In this document: one piece after another, positions 18,301 through 27,104 of the stretch
How positions within the stretch are numbered: the stretch's first letter is position 1
Layout: every line of letters starts with the position of its first letter
NCBI GenBank assembly: GCA_021847605.1
Contig: JAJZQN010000003.1
Location: 1-64,000, forward strand
Direction: 5' to 3'
DNA from: Pseudomonadota bacterium
Lineage (GTDB): Bacteria > Pseudomonadota > Alphaproteobacteria > Sphingomonadales > Sphingomonadaceae
DNA length: 64,000 bases
Position numbers and translations under genes: made by a program
Notes under the pieces: generated by a model
What the model was told of the DNA's origin: nothing
The model's database searches: none
Seen by the model: only the letters and a program-made list of their open reading frames with translations

Positions 18301-18753
18301 AATGCTCATCGGTACGCCCGTCATGGCTTTCAGCGCGACCGCCATGATGGTTGCCTCGACCGAAAATAGCAGAAAGGTGAAGCTGGCATAGACCAGCGAA
18401 GTCACGGTGGAGCCGAGATAGCCGAAACCCGCGCCCCGCGTCAGCAGGTCGATGTCCAGTCCATGCCGTGCGGCATGATAGGCGATGGGCAGGCCGATGG
18501 CGAACATCAGCACCACGGCGGCGGCTATGGCGGCGACGCTGTTGGCAAAGCCATAGGTCAGGGTGATGGATGCGCCGATCGCCTCGCACGCCAGAAACGC
18601 GGTCGCGCCGATCGCCGTGCTGGCGACGCTGCGCGCCGACCATCGCCGTGCGCTGTCGGCGGTATAGCGCAGCGCATAATCCTCCAATGTCTGGCTCGCG
18701 ACCCATTTATTATAGAGTCGCTTTTCGCGCAGGACATAGGCGGCGCGATCCAT
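15394..18753 (-). CDS. NCS1-type permease fused to hybrid histidine kinase
   Basis: 1119 aa. Residues about 30-480 form a multi-helix nucleobase:cation symporter-1-like module. Next is a Cys-rich patch at about 497-536 with CIICEN, CPMY, CSLCC and CHDRC, which may bind metal. Two further membrane helices (about 560-650) and a short coiled coil lead to the HisKA domain with SVSHEIRSPLNS (phospho-His near 681), the ATPase domain (N, G1, G2 boxes) and a C-terminal receiver domain (LLIDDD; Asp in ILLDISMP near 962). The start overlaps the ureG stop (TGATG), and the gene sits in the urease operon. The permease part may sense or carry a urea- or nucleobase-like nitrogen compound; that ligand is inferred from context only. 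Confidence 0.92.
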   Translation of the reverse strand: MDRAAYVLREKRLYNKWVASQTLEDYALRYTADSARRWSARSVASTAIGATAFLACEAIGASITLTYGFANSVAAIAAAVVLMFAIGLPIAYHAARHGLDIDLLTRGAGFGYLGSTVTSLVYASFTFLLFSVEATIMAVALKAMTGVPMSIAYLVSAVVVIPIALYGMSAITRFQAATQWVWIALQMAPIAYIFWAGQPALAEWSRFTGQLGAPDGSVSLLYFGFALSTLLSLLPQIGEQADYLRFLPAREKIGKGRWWAAMLAGGPGWTLIGGMKLLLGSFLAHFLIRSAAAQSEAASPTAMFQAIYTSMSGHAGLSLLLTGLFVIICQLKINVTNAYAGSIAWSNFFARLTHSHPGRVVWLIFNVLLALLLMEVGIFDAIEAILILYATVAAGWIGALAADLMISKPLGLSPHGIEFKRAHLFDVNPVGIGAMLLSILVSGAAHFGLIGVLAQAFAPVIGMVVAFTAAPIIALATHGRYYIARRSRWSEGVTEQSCIICENRFQIADMAHCPMYAAPICSLCCTLEARCHDRCKTDSRATEQAARWLERLLPPGIARYVHTPVGHFAMVMAIITIANAGMMGGIAWQFSRRMPDAAPEIQGLMLGLFLLFSLFGGVIAWMIVLAHQSRRSAMQESEHHVQKLVEEVIAHDVTGAELQKAKEAAEAANAAKSRYLVSVSHEIRSPLNSIYGYSQLMERGHDIAPTEAAKVIRRSAEHLTNLVEGLMDISQVESGVLRISSETVRLSPFVDQIANMFRPQAQAKGIEFLYERPEQLPDFVRTDQKRLRQILINLLSNAIKFTRSGSVTFRVQYRSQMATFDIIDTGIGIASDDLKRVFDPFERGSNPDAQRQKGVGLGLSITQALIQILGGDLSVVSEAGKGTQFTVRLMLGHVANPAMDSQPIERISGYEGARRKVLLIDDDAAQVAVLRGLLEPLDFQVWEALNGRDGLDIAARESPDIILLDISMPGESGWDICRALREKLGGKVRIVMVSANAHEFHRGGDGRAAHDMFLMKPVDLDALLDAIADQLHIRWTGDMPPQTEAAQPDEDGPPLPQEALPLLAEIEQKATIGHVRGVEASIRALEAAAPDARILVARLLAHLDRFDLKGLIKTIRAAR

Positions 18754-19394
18754 CAGTCGGCGGTCGCCATGGCGGGCCGGGGACGCAGGCCGCCGGTCGC
18801 GACGATGAAGTCGATGATGGCATCCAGACCGATCAGTTCCTTGAGGTTGGTGAACAGGAACGGCCGCTCGCCACGCATCTTTTTCGCGTCGCGGTCCATA
18901 ACCCCCAGATCGGCGCCGACCAGAGGTGCCAGATCGATCTTGTTGATGATTAACAGGTCGGACCGGGTGATGCCGGGGCCGCCCTTGCGCGGGATTTTGT
19001 CGCCCGCCGACACATCGATGACATAGATGGTGATGTCGGCCAGTTCCGGCGAAAAGGTCGCGGCCAGATTGTCGCCGCCGCTCTCGATGAAGATGACTTC
19101 AAGGCCGGGGAATTTGCGGCTCATTTCGTCCACGGCGGCCAGATTGATGCTGGCATCCTCGCGGATGGCGGTGTGCGGGCAACCGCCGGTTTCCACGCCC
19201 ATGATGCGTTCGGGCACCAGCGCGCCGGAACGGGTCAGAAACTCCGCATCCTCGCGGGTGTAGATGTCGTTGGTGATGGCGGCGATATTATAATGATCGC
19301 GCATCGCCTTGCAGAGCCGGTCGGTCAGCGCGGTCTTGCCCGATCCGACCGGGCCGCCGATGCCAACACGTAAGGGGCCGTTATGAGACGTCAT
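18753..19394 (-). CDS. ureG: Urease accessory GTPase UreG
   Basis: 213 aa. UreG powers nickel insertion into urease with GTP. The P-loop GGPVGSGKT lies at residues 13-21. The metal-binding CPH motif ([17 protein letters not shown]) and the G-domain motifs [27 protein letters not shown] and INKIDLA are all present. It overlaps ureF by four bases (ATGA) and shares a base with the kinase start, so translation is coupled through the operon. Confidence 0.98.
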   Translation of the reverse strand: MTSHNGPLRVGIGGPVGSGKTALTDRLCKAMRDHYNIAAITNDIYTREDAEFLTRSGALVPERIMGVETGGCPHTAIREDASINLAAVDEMSRKFPGLEVIFIESGGDNLAATFSPELADITIYVIDVSAGDKIPRKGGPGITRSDLLIINKIDLAPLVGADLGVMDRDAKKMRGERPFLFTNLKELIGLDAIIDFIVATGGLRPRPAMATAD

Positions 19395-20071
19395 GAGCGG
19401 AAAAGCCTTGTATAGAGGGTTTCATGGGCGAGGGAGGCGAGTTCCAGATCGGGCGCCGCCGTTCCCAGATCGTCGATGGCCGTGACGAGCGCCTTGTCGG
19501 CAATCGTCGGAATGGCATGGGACAGGGCGGCGAGGGCCAGTTGCCCGTCGGTCTGGCCGAGCGGGACGAGCCGCACGCCCGCCGACACCAGATTGGCGGC
19601 GGTGGCATGCAGCCAGGCATGAAGAGCGGGTTTCAGCGCGATTCCATGGGCTGCGCAGGCCAGCGCCATGACCGCGACATGCGCGACGGGATAGTCGCCC
19701 CACCGCTGCGCAAAGACATCGAGCATGGGATGCGGCCACGCCTTGCGCGTCACTGACAGAAAGGAACCGCCCTGCTGCCGGCTTTCCAGTGCCGTCTCGC
19801 TGCTGCCGCGAAAGGCGGCAGCCAGTTCGGCAATGGCGTCGAATGCCGCCGCATCTTCTACTGCGCGATGGGCATGGACGAACAGCACCGCGTCCACCCA
19901 GCCACCGCCGCGCGCCAGCACGGCTTCGACATAGGCGGCGACATCGGTGGCGGTGCGGACACGTCCGTCCTCCACGGCTGTCTCCAGCCCGTGGCTATAG
20001 GTGAAGCTGCCCACCGGGTAGGAGGGCGACGTCCAGGCGAGCAGGCGATGAAGGTTGGTGTCAGCCAGCAT
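19391..20071 (-). CDS. ureF: Urease accessory protein UreF
   Basis: 226 aa, mostly helical; it joins the UreD-UreF-UreG complex that delivers nickel to apo-urease. Family features include [16 protein letters not shown] near the N-terminus and the conserved GQTDGQ segment with the C-terminal RLF. The start MLADTNLH at 20071 lies inside the end of ureE and gives normal length. A longer frame to 20137 is only the His codons of ureE read in another frame. Confidence 0.95.
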   Translation of the reverse strand: MLADTNLHRLLAWTSPSYPVGSFTYSHGLETAVEDGRVRTATDVAAYVEAVLARGGGWVDAVLFVHAHRAVEDAAAFDAIAELAAAFRGSSETALESRQQGGSFLSVTRKAWPHPMLDVFAQRWGDYPVAHVAVMALACAAHGIALKPALHAWLHATAANLVSAGVRLVPLGQTDGQLALAALSHAIPTIADKALVTAIDDLGTAAPDLELASLAHETLYTRLFRS

Positions 20072-20588
20072 GGTCGTGGTGATGATGATGGCCATGATCA
20101 TGCGTATGCCCGTGACCATGGCCATCATCATACTCATGACTATGATGGTGATGCCCGCCGCCGGAATAGGCGCCGCCTTCGGGCGTGAAGGGGGCTTTAA
20201 TCTTCGTCACGGTCGCGCCTAACCCCTCCAGCATGGCATTGATGACATGATCGTCGCGCAGCCGGATGGCATGGGGGTGCAATTCGGCGGGCAAATGCCG
20301 GTTGCCGATATGCCAGGCGAGGCGAACCATCGTGGCTGTGCTGTCGGCCGTGACTTCCACCAAGGCTTCCGGCGCAGCCAGCACCTCTACCAGCCGCCCG
20401 TCCGACAATTGCAGCGCATCGCCATGGCCCAGCACCATTGCGCGGGGCAGGTCGAGCAGAAACGCCGTCCCATGGTCGGCCGTATAATACCAACGCCGCC
20501 GATGCCGCGCATCATGGTCCAGCGTGATATGGTCGTCCGCCGGTTCGGACCAGTGACCATAAGGGATGACTTCATGGACGGTCAGCAT
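20061..20588 (-). CDS. ureE: Urease accessory nickel chaperone UreE
   Basis: 175 aa. The N-terminal UreE domain (residues 1-75) and the C-terminal metal-binding domain (AWHIGNRHLPAEL, near residue 95) are followed by a long His-rich tail from about residue 144 with repeated H, HGHGH and HDHGHHHHH runs. Such tails store nickel in some UreE proteins. The stop overlaps the ureF start by 11 bases. A palindromic repeat separates ureE from ureC. Confidence 0.96.
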   Translation of the reverse strand: MLTVHEVIPYGHWSEPADDHITLDHDARHRRRWYYTADHGTAFLLDLPRAMVLGHGDALQLSDGRLVEVLAAPEALVEVTADSTATMVRLAWHIGNRHLPAELHPHAIRLRDDHVINAMLEGLGATVTKIKAPFTPEGGAYSGGGHHHHSHEYDDGHGHGHTHDHGHHHHHDHAG

Positions 20589-20605
20589 GAGGGAATACCT
20601 TTAAA

Positions 20606-20723
20606 ATCCTCCCCTGGAAGGGGAGGTGGCGGGGCGAAGCCCTGACGGAGGGGTGTCATCCTATCGATAGCGGAATACCCCTCCACCGGCTTCGCCGGTC
20701 CCCCTCCCCCTAAGGGGGAGGAA
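20606..20723. repeat. Palindromic intergenic repeat between ureC and ureE
   Basis: About 118 bases with outer arms AATCCTCCCCTGGAAGGGGAGG and a complementary CCCCTCCCCCTAAGGGGGAGGA, and inner GGGGCGAAGCCC and CCGGCTTCGCCGG segments. It folds into a branched hairpin. It is a dispersed element common in sphingomonad intergenic regions. It lies inside the urease operon, so it may attenuate or stabilise the transcript. Confidence 0.7.
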
Positions 20724-20742
20724 TGATGTTGCATCATACGCA

Positions 20743-22455
20743 TCAGAACAGGAAATATCGCTGAGCAAATGGCAGAACGCTCGCCGGCTCGCAGGTCAGC
20801 AATTCGCCGTCGGCCCGAACTTCATAGGTTTCGGGATCGACCTCGATATGCGGCATCGCATCGTTCAGGATCATCGATGCCTTGCCGATGCCGCCACGGG
20901 TGTTGCGCACCGCCTCCAGCGGGCGGGCAAGCTGCAACCGCTCGCCAATGCCTTCCGCGATGCCCGCCGCCGATACGAAATGCACCGCAGACAGCGCGCC
21001 CGCACGGCCCAGCGCGCCGAACATCGGGCGATAATGGACGGGTTGCGGCGTCGGGATGCTGGCATTGGCATCGCCCATCGGCGCAGTCGCGATGCTGCCG
21101 CCCTTGATCACCAGATCGGGCTTCACCGCGAAGAAGGCGGGCGACCATAGCACCAGATCGGCCAGTTTTCCGACCGCGATCGACCCCACAATATGGCTGA
21201 TGCCATGGGCGATGGCCGGGTTGATCGTATATTTGGCGATGTAGCGCTTGGCGCGGAAATTGTCGCTGTCCGCGTCGTCCGTCCCCAGTGATCCGCGCTG
21301 CTGCTTCATCTTGTCGGCGGTCTGCCAGCATCGGATGATCGTCTCACCCACGCGCCCCATCGCCTGACTGTCCGACGACATCATGGAAAAGGCGCCCAGA
21401 TCGTGGAGAATATCCTCCGCCGCGATCGTCTCTTTCCGGATGCGGCTGTCGGCGAAGGCGACGTCCTCGGCGATCCGGGGATCAAGGTGGTGACACACCA
21501 TCAGCATGTCGAGATGTTCCTCGATCGTGTTGACGGTATAGGGCCGGGTCGGGTTGGTGGAGGATGGCAGGACGTTGGGCAGCCCCGCCACCTTGATGAT
21601 GTCAGGCGCATGGCCGCCGCCCGCACCTTCGGTATGGAAGGCATGGATGGTGCGGCCCTTGAACGCGCCGACCGTGCTTTCGACGAAGCCCGCTTCGTTC
21701 AGCGTATCGGTATGGATCGCGACCTGAATATCATATTCGTCCGCGACCGTCAGGCAGCAGTCGATGGCGGCCGGAGTCGTCCCCCAATCCTCATGCAGTT
21801 TCATGCCGCACACGCCGGCCCTGATCATTTCCTCCAGCGCGCGCGGCTGGCTGGCATTGCCTTTCCCGAACAGGCCGAAATTCATCGGCATGGTTTCCAG
21901 CGCCTGGAACATCCGCCCGATATGCCAGCTACCCGGCGTACAGGTGGTGGCCAGCGTGCCGTGCGCAGGCCCGGTGCCGCCGCCCAACATGGTGGTGATG
22001 CCGGCATTCAGCGCCTCGTCCACCTGTTGCGGGCAAATGAAATGGATATGCGCGTCGATCCCGCCTGCGGTCAGGATGCGCCCTTCGCCCGCGATGATCT
22101 CGGTGCCGGGACCAATGGGAATGTCGACACCCGGCTGCACATCGGGATTGCCCGCCTTGCCGATCGCGGAGATCATGCCGTCGCGGATCGCCACGTCGGC
22201 CTTCACGATGCCCCAATGGTCCAGGATCAGCGCATTGGTGATCACCGTGTCGGGCGCGCCCTCTGCACGGCTCATCTGGCTCTGGCCCATGCCGTCGCGG
22301 ATTACCTTGCCGCCGCCGAACTTCACCTCCTCGCCATAGATGGTCCGGTCTTCCTCCACCCGGATGAGGAGGGAAGAGTCGCCCAGCCTTACGCGGTCGC
22401 CCACGGTCGGTCCGAACATGCCGGCATAGGCGCGGCGGGTCATGCTTACGGGCAT
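20743..22455 (-). CDS. ureC: Urease subunit alpha
   Basis: 570 aa catalytic subunit; hydrolyses urea to ammonia and carbamate in the cytosol with two nickel ions bridged by a carbamylated lysine. The bridging Lys is K219 in [10 protein letters not shown]. The metal His pair sits in [12 protein letters not shown], and the mobile-flap Cys-His-His is at residues 321-323 in MVCHHL. Length and order match Klebsiella-type urease with separate gamma and beta subunits. The start at 22455 (MPVSMTRR) is preceded by a 97-base gap containing a palindromic repeat. Confidence 0.98.
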   Translation of the reverse strand: MPVSMTRRAYAGMFGPTVGDRVRLGDSSLLIRVEEDRTIYGEEVKFGGGKVIRDGMGQSQMSRAEGAPDTVITNALILDHWGIVKADVAIRDGMISAIGKAGNPDVQPGVDIPIGPGTEIIAGEGRILTAGGIDAHIHFICPQQVDEALNAGITTMLGGGTGPAHGTLATTCTPGSWHIGRMFQALETMPMNFGLFGKGNASQPRALEEMIRAGVCGMKLHEDWGTTPAAIDCCLTVADEYDIQVAIHTDTLNEAGFVESTVGAFKGRTIHAFHTEGAGGGHAPDIIKVAGLPNVLPSSTNPTRPYTVNTIEEHLDMLMVCHHLDPRIAEDVAFADSRIRKETIAAEDILHDLGAFSMMSSDSQAMGRVGETIIRCWQTADKMKQQRGSLGTDDADSDNFRAKRYIAKYTINPAIAHGISHIVGSIAVGKLADLVLWSPAFFAVKPDLVIKGGSIATAPMGDANASIPTPQPVHYRPMFGALGRAGALSAVHFVSAAGIAEGIGERLQLARPLEAVRNTRGGIGKASMILNDAMPHIEVDPETYEVRADGELLTCEPASVLPFAQRYFLF

Positions 22456-22467
22456 TGACGCACTCCT

Positions 22468-22540
22468 CCGTTCGTTTCAAGCGCAGTCGAGAAACGATCC
22501 GTGCGCGTTACCCGCTTCTCGACACGCTCGAAGCGAACGG
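22468..22540. repeat. Palindromic repeat in the ureB-ureC gap
   Basis: Inverted arms of about 25 bases, from CCGTTCGTTTCAAGCGCAGT to a complementary block ending CTCGAAGCGAACGG, with a GC-rich loop. The same CCGTTCG/CGAACGG arms recur in shorter form after urtE. Confidence 0.65.
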
Positions 22541-22552
22541 CAGCTATAGGCA

Positions 22553-22858
22553 TCATAGTTTCCCCATCACGTCGCCACGGAAACCGAGGACCGTGCGCCC
22601 GCCTGCATAAGGGATAAGCTGGACGTCCCGCGTTTGTCCCGGTTCGAAGCGGACGGCGGTGCCGGACGGAATGTCGAGCCTGTATCCCCGCGCGGCCTCC
22701 CGGTCGAACAGCAGCGCCGGGTTGGTTTCGGCGAAATGATAATGGCTACCCACCTGTATCGGCCGGTCGCCGCTGTTCGCAATCGACAGGGTGATGGCGT
22801 CGCGTCCTTCGTTCAACAGGATGTCGCCTGCTGCCGGGATGATTTCACCCGGTATCAT
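22553..22858 (-). CDS. ureB: Urease subunit beta
   Basis: 101 aa. It forms the small beta-sandwich subunit of the (alpha-beta-gamma)3 urease. It begins MIPGEIIP, with the family segments [22 protein letters not shown] and [19 protein letters not shown]. The start overlaps the ureA stop by four bases. It is followed by the repeat-bearing gap before ureC. Confidence 0.97.
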   Translation of the reverse strand: MIPGEIIPAAGDILLNEGRDAITLSIANSGDRPIQVGSHYHFAETNPALLFDREAARGYRLDIPSGTAVRFEPGQTRDVQLIPYAGGRTVLGFRGDVMGKL

Positions 22859-23157
22859 CGGATCGGCCTGTGGACCGTGACCAGCTTGGTGCCGTCGGGG
22901 AATGTCGCCTCGACCTGAATATCGTGGATCATCTCCGCCACGCCCTCCATCACCTGATCACGGGTCAATATATGCCCGCCGCTGGCCATCAGTGCCGCAA
23001 CGGATTGCCCGTCCCGCGCCCCTTCGACCACATGATCGGTGATCAGGGCGATCGCTTCGGGATGGTTCAGTTTCACCCCGCGCTCCAGCCTGCGTCGAGC
23101 CACCATCGCGGCCATCGCGACCAGCAGCTTGTCCTTTTCCCGTCCGGTGAGGTTCAT
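22855..23157 (-). CDS. ureA: Urease subunit gamma
   Basis: 100 aa. Typical gamma subunit: [39 protein letters not shown], with the central motif [23 protein letters not shown] and a C-terminal strand VTVH-PI. It starts four bases after the ureD stop and overlaps ureB by four bases. Confidence 0.97.
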   Translation of the reverse strand: MNLTGREKDKLLVAMAAMVARRRLERGVKLNHPEAIALITDHVVEGARDGQSVAALMASGGHILTRDQVMEGVAEMIHDIQVEATFPDGTKLVTVHRPIR

Positions 23158-23161
23158 AGGT

Positions 23162-24010
23162 TCAGCAATAGCAGATTGTTGGCATGGAAGGGGATAGCCC
23201 GAATATGGCGGCGCGCAATACGCCCGCCGCCCGCATCACATCCTTGCGCAACGCCTGCGGGTCGTCGCGGGTCATGCGCAGGATCAAAAGTCCGTCGAAA
23301 CTGGTGGCTCCCCCGGTTGGCGCCTCCACCAGCGTCCGGGCCAGATCGAGATAGTCGGCCGCATCCGCGCCAGCATAGACCAGAGTCGCGATCGCACCGG
23401 CATCGCCAAATCCAAAGGGTGCGCGGCCCTGATCCGCAAAGTCTCCCTCGACATGCAGCGCATCGGCCCAGACCAGCCGCCCATTGCGTCGAATGCGCCA
23501 GCTGTCGTGGATCAGGCCGTTTTCATAGCGCTCGCCCATGGCGCTGCGGCCCAGTACCAGCATTTCCATCGCCAGCATCCGTGCGTCCGGGGCCAGATCG
23601 GCCTCCAGCGATCGGCGCATGCGACTGCGGTCGAACAAAATCGCTTCCTGCGCCAGCCACTCACACGTCGCCCCCGCACCGATGCTGATGCGGGTATCGA
23701 TGCGCGTAGGTTCCTCTTCTGGCAGGGCGCGGTACAATTTTTCTGCGGCCTGCGGTACGATCGTCGCGCACGCGCCCGGATCGACATGGATGTCCAGCGC
23801 CAGCCGATCGCCCCCGGTCAGACCGCCCGATGTCGTGACCGTGACTGCCAGCGGGAAATCGCCGTCTCGTCCATCGGGAAACAACAGTCGCGCCGGGGCC
23901 ACCTGCATCATGTCGCGAATGCCATGCGGCCCGAATGCGACCATGGCGCGGCCATTGACGCGCTGGTGCCGGGCAGGAGGAGGCGGACGGAGGGCGCTTT
24001 GCGCAGTCAT
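23162..24010 (-). CDS. ureD: Urease accessory protein UreD
   Basis: 282 aa from the start at 24010 (MTAQSAL), preferred over a frame to 24130 because it fits the family and sits near the motif-bearing promoter. UreD scaffolds nickel insertion with UreF and UreG. Conserved segments include the [14 protein letters not shown] start, [16 protein letters not shown] strand, [17 protein letters not shown], and the final helix. It is the first gene of the urease operon. A TATGACGTATG site lies 41 bases upstream of the start. Confidence 0.94.
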   Translation of the reverse strand: MTAQSALRPPPPARHQRVNGRAMVAFGPHGIRDMMQVAPARLLFPDGRDGDFPLAVTVTTSGGLTGGDRLALDIHVDPGACATIVPQAAEKLYRALPEEEPTRIDTRISIGAGATCEWLAQEAILFDRSRMRRSLEADLAPDARMLAMEMLVLGRSAMGERYENGLIHDSWRIRRNGRLVWADALHVEGDFADQGRAPFGFGDAGAIATLVYAGADAADYLDLARTLVEAPTGGATSFDGLLILRMTRDDPQALRKDVMRAAGVLRAAIFGLSPSMPTICYC

Positions 24011-24050
24011 GATCAACCTGTGATCAGCGAAGGATGGGGAGGGGAGTGGG

Positions 24051-24064
24051 CATATGACGTATGG
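24051..24064 (+). promoter_or_regulatory. Candidate regulatory motif upstream of ureD
   Basis: CATATGACGTATGG differs by two bases from the CATTTGACGTAGG form found at other promoters in the window. It lies 40 bases before the ureD start, in the only intergenic region before the urease-kinase operon. It is weaker than the other sites. Confidence 0.55.
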
Positions 24065-24142
24065 AACGAAGAGGCCGCCGCTATCCGCCGGTGGCCTTTT
24101 CCCTTTTTGCAGAACGTCTTGCCCGGACAATCCGCTGAACGA

Positions 24143-25633
24143 TCAGGTGGTGGGGCGGCGCGGCCGCCCGAAATTGGGATCGATTTTCTCGGCCTTGCCT
24201 TCCTTCGCTGCCTTTTCTCCATAATAGGGCTGGCCATGTTCGGTAGTCAGGTCGGACAGGTAATTCAGTTGTTTGATGCCCTTCTTGCGCATGGCGACGC
24301 CGGTCAGGCAGGCGTGCATGATCGTGTTGGCGTTGAGCGCGCTGCGATAGGTCGGGTCCAGCACCGGCGCCAGTTCGACGATCTCGAACCCGACCAGCTC
24401 ATTTTCGGCGCACAGCCGGCGCACGATGGGAATGGCTTCCCGCATGGTCAGGCCGCCTGCGACCGGCGTGCCGGTGCCGGGGATGAATGCCGGGTCCAGC
24501 ACGTCGACGTCGAACGACACATACAGCTTCTTGCCGCTCTCACGCGCTTCCTTCAGCGCCCGTTCCATCGTCGCCTGCCATCCATTTTTCTCGACCTCGG
24601 GCATGGCATGGTAACGTACGCCATTGTCGCGCATCCATTCGAAACCTTCCTTGCCCGGCCATGATCCGCGCAGGCCGACCTGGATATAGTTTTTACCCAG
24701 CACATGGCCTTCCTTGACCGCGCGATAGACCGGGGCGCCATGGGTGATGAAATGGACGCCACCCTTGCCCGCGTCATAGTGGGAATCGAAATGGACGACG
24801 CCGAAACTGGCCTTGCCATGTACATCGGCCAGCCCCGCGACGTCGGCATATTCCAGGCTGTGATCACCGCCGACAATGAAGGGGGTGGCGCCCGTTTTGG
24901 CGATTTCGGCGACCCGCTCGCGCACATGCTGCACGCTGCGCTCGGTACTCATATTGTCGATGGCGATGTCGCCATAATCGACGATGTTCAGTTCCTTGTC
25001 GGGATCGACCATCGTGTACATGTCGACGCCGCCCGCACCATATTGGTTGCGCATGGCCCCCGGACCGCCTTTGGCCCCGCGATAGCCCGATCCCATGTCC
25101 AGCGGCGCGCCGACGATGGCGACGTCGACTTTCCCTGCGATCAGGTCTTCGGGATAGATGGCGACCGGCGCTCCGGCAAATGTCGCGATGCCCCCGGCAT
25201 ACATGCCGGCACCGCGTCCATGGGCATAATAGCTCAGTTCGATCGGGCCGGGTTCCCGCTTGCCTTCCAGCCCCTGCGGCCGCCGCAGTTTCCAGCCGTT
25301 GAAATTCTCATTCCCGGTATCGAGCGGGATCGCCGCCATGTCGGTTTTGGGATTATATTTGGCCGCTTCGACCGAATCCATCATCGCCTGAATATAGATG
25401 TCGATTTCCTGCGGTGTCTTGGTCGCAAGGCGACTGAACAGCTTGTCATAGGAACCGGCGAACATCTCGGCTGGCTCGGACGTCAGAAACTCCCGCTTCT
25501 CCTTGCTCAGTCCTTTAATTTTGGTTTCCAGAGCGGCGGGAATGACGGGCTTGTCCGACTGCGCGATGACGGCCGCCGACGAAATGACGGTCGCGGCGAG
25601 CAGGCCGCTCAGGATCAGATGTTTGTAACGCAT
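24143..25633 (-). CDS. Exported arginase-family ureohydrolase (agmatinase-like), copy 1
   Basis: 496 aa from MRYKHLIL at 25633, a cleavable Sec-type signal peptide (LILSGLLAATVISSAAVIAQS). The ureohydrolase domain spans about residues 150-450. All six expected metal ligands are visible: H258 in GGDHS, D283, H285 and D287 in DSHYD, and D375 and D377 in SFDVDVLDP. Arginase-family enzymes split a C-N bond next to a guanidino or similar carbon and release urea. The N-terminal 120 residues and the C-terminal tail extend beyond the usual 310-residue core. Substrate unknown; agmatine, guanidinobutyrate or guanidine are the leading guesses. It is 132 bases upstream of ureD on the same strand, with a separate promoter. 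Confidence 0.9.
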   Translation of the reverse strand: MRYKHLILSGLLAATVISSAAVIAQSDKPVIPAALETKIKGLSKEKREFLTSEPAEMFAGSYDKLFSRLATKTPQEIDIYIQAMMDSVEAAKYNPKTDMAAIPLDTGNENFNGWKLRRPQGLEGKREPGPIELSYYAHGRGAGMYAGGIATFAGAPVAIYPEDLIAGKVDVAIVGAPLDMGSGYRGAKGGPGAMRNQYGAGGVDMYTMVDPDKELNIVDYGDIAIDNMSTERSVQHVRERVAEIAKTGATPFIVGGDHSLEYADVAGLADVHGKASFGVVHFDSHYDAGKGGVHFITHGAPVYRAVKEGHVLGKNYIQVGLRGSWPGKEGFEWMRDNGVRYHAMPEVEKNGWQATMERALKEARESGKKLYVSFDVDVLDPAFIPGTGTPVAGGLTMREAIPIVRRLCAENELVGFEIVELAPVLDPTYRSALNANTIMHACLTGVAMRKKGIKQLNYLSDLTTEHGQPYYGEKAAKEGKAEKIDPNFGRPRRPTT

Positions 25634-25702
25634 GGCCGGCCGTCCCCCAGATCGCAATTGGTCATCACGCTATGCGTCGCTTGTTACGGCGCCAATGGGT
25701 CG

Positions 25703-25713
25703 ATTGACGTAGG
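25703..25713 (+). promoter_or_regulatory. Candidate regulatory motif ATTGACGTAGG
   Basis: Matches the shared motif in all positions except the first T. It lies 70 bases upstream of the ureohydrolase copy 1 start. Confidence 0.65.
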
Positions 25714-25730
25714 ATGTCGGTAGGAAGTGA

Positions 25731-25765
25731 AAGGCCCGGCTTCCCGATAGGAAAGGCCGGGCCTT
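25731..25765. terminator. Perfect 10-bp hairpin in divergent promoter region
   Basis: Arms AAGGCCCGGC (25731-25740) and GCCGGGCCTT (25756-25765) with a 15-base loop. A factor-independent terminator shape in a divergent promoter is unexpected. It could block read-through, act on a leader RNA, or end a small RNA. Confidence 0.5.
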
Positions 25766-25886
25766 CGGCAGGTGGTTTGGGAACCTTGTTATGCTGTACA
25801 TGCCTGCCGCGACGGCACGGGGCCATCGCCGAAAGGATCCTGCGAACGATCCCATGTCTGCGATAGCATGAAGTCATGCCGATACT

Positions 25887-25896
25887 CTACGTCAAA
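25887..25896 (-). promoter_or_regulatory. Candidate regulatory motif TTTGACGTAG (reverse strand)
   Basis: CTACGTCAAA on the plus strand, an exact match to the core, 77 bases before the MauD-like start. Confidence 0.65.
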
Positions 25897-25972
25897 CACC
25901 CTATCGAGCGGGCGAGGGGGCAGGTTTAGCCAGCGACGCTGGATCAATGGCTTTGCGGGGCATGGCGTTCAG

Positions 25973-26557
25973 GTGCTGGTTGCGACACTTTTCCTGTTGT
26001 GGATGATCGTCATACTGCTGATCGTGGCGGTGGTGGCTTTGATGCGTCAGGTGCGCGCCTTGCAGAATGTCGGATCTGCGGCCGCTCCCCACATTGTCGA
26101 GCCAGTGCGGGCCGGTGTCGCGCCCGTCGTGAGTGCGCCCACTCTGGCTGGCGACATGCTGACAATCGGCGGCCCCAGTGCGGACGGTCGGTCGCAATTG
26201 CTGCTCTTCATCCGGCCCGCCTGTACTGCCAGTCGTGCGGCGGTTCGGGATGCTCTGGCACTGACGGATCGAAAGCGGCTGCGCCTGTTGTTCGTGGCGG
26301 ATGGCCGGGTGGAGGATTATGGCGACATGCTGCGTCAACATCGCATTCGCGACACGGACATCATCCTTAATCCGGCGATCGGGACTGATTTCCGTGTTAC
26401 GGATCGTCCTGCGGCTGCGCTCGTCGATCCGCGTGGCCGATTGCTGGCACGCGGCAGCATCGGTAAGCGGGCACAATTAGAGGCGCTGTTATGCCGGGTC
26501 GATCCGGTCGGCGTGCATCAGGAAGGCGCACCGGCCGGTGCGCCCGCACTGTCCTGA
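25973..26557 (+). CDS. MauD-like membrane-anchored thioredoxin-fold protein with CTAS site
   Basis: 194 aa from a GTG at 25973; the true start is uncertain and could be the ATG at 26003. Residues 1-30 are one membrane helix (VATLFLLWMIVILLIVAVVALMRQV), then a MauD/thioredoxin-like periplasmic domain: PTLAGDMLTIGGP, LLLFIRPACTAS, RLLFVADG, and RPAAALVDPRGRLLARG. MauD supports disulfide formation in methylamine dehydrogenase. Here the usual CPVC is CTAS, so only one cysteine is left. It heads an apparent operon with the Mo-dehydrogenase genes, 76 bases upstream of the small subunit. It may help export or assemble the periplasmic amine- or aldehyde-oxidising enzymes (inference). Confidence 0.7.
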   Translation: MLVATLFLLWMIVILLIVAVVALMRQVRALQNVGSAAAPHIVEPVRAGVAPVVSAPTLAGDMLTIGGPSADGRSQLLLFIRPACTASRAAVRDALALTDRKRLRLLFVADGRVEDYGDMLRQHRIRDTDIILNPAIGTDFRVTDRPAAALVDPRGRLLARGSIGKRAQLEALLCRVDPVGVHQEGAPAGAPALS

Positions 26558-26633
26558 TCCCGCTGGGCAAGACGACGCTGGACAAGGCGGAATGATTACG
26601 CATTTTAGGCGTGATATTTGGGGGTAGGGCATC

Positions 26634-27104
26634 ATGGCAGTCACGCTGACGATCAACGGCACCAAGCGACAGGTGGAGGGCGATCCTGCCAAGCCGCTGC
26701 TGTGGGTGCTGCGCGAAGATCTGGATATGGTGGGCACCAAATTCGGTTGCGGCGCGGGCCTGTGCGGAGCCTGCACCGTTCATGTCGACGGCAATGCCGT
26801 GCGCTCCTGTCAGACATTGCTGGGCGACGTGAACGGCGGTGCCATCACGACGATTGAGGCTGTGGGACAGGGCGATGTCGGCAAGCGCATATCGGATGCC
26901 TGGGTGAAGCTGGATGTTCCCCAGTGCGGCTATTGTCAGGCTGGCCAGATCATGAGCGCAACGGCTCTGCTCACCGAAACGCCCAAACCCAGCGATGAAG
27001 AAATCGATGCTGCGATGATGGGCAATCTCTGCCGCTGCTCCACCTATGTCCGCATCCGCGCTGCCATCAAGGAAGCAGCCGGCATCGCGGAGGCGCAGGC
27101 ATGA
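26634..27104 (+). CDS. iorA: 2Fe-2S subunit of a xanthine dehydrogenase-family enzyme (IorA-type)
   Basis: 156 aa. The N-terminal plant-type [2Fe-2S] domain has CGAGLCGACTVHVDG and a later Cys in RSC. The C-terminal four-helix domain holds the second cluster with CGYCQAGQ and CRCSTY. It pairs with the large subunit, whose start overlaps its stop by four bases. The closest family type is isoquinoline 1-oxidoreductase alpha, which also includes aldehyde-oxidising enzymes. The gene symbol is by similarity only. Confidence 0.92.
   Translation: MAVTLTINGTKRQVEGDPAKPLLWVLREDLDMVGTKFGCGAGLCGACTVHVDGNAVRSCQTLLGDVNGGAITTIEAVGQGDVGKRISDAWVKLDVPQCGYCQAGQIMSATALLTETPKPSDEEIDAAMMGNLCRCSTYVRIRAAIKEAAGIAEAQA

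Larger units (their letters stand above)
25634..25972. other. Divergent intergenic region with two motif copies and a hairpin
   Basis: 339 bases between copy 1 of the ureohydrolase and the MauD-like gene. It holds one motif in each orientation (25703 and 25887) and a 10-bp-stem hairpin between them. I see no convincing gene in it. Confidence 0.7.

Noticed and set aside
21403..22458. 351-codon open frame antisense to ureC
   Set aside because: Shadow of ureC; composition is typical of reverse-complement coding sequence.
25634..25972. Guanidine riboswitch before the ureohydrolases
   Set aside because: I looked in all ureohydrolase leaders for known guanidine riboswitch cores and saw none; only the motif and a simple hairpin are present.
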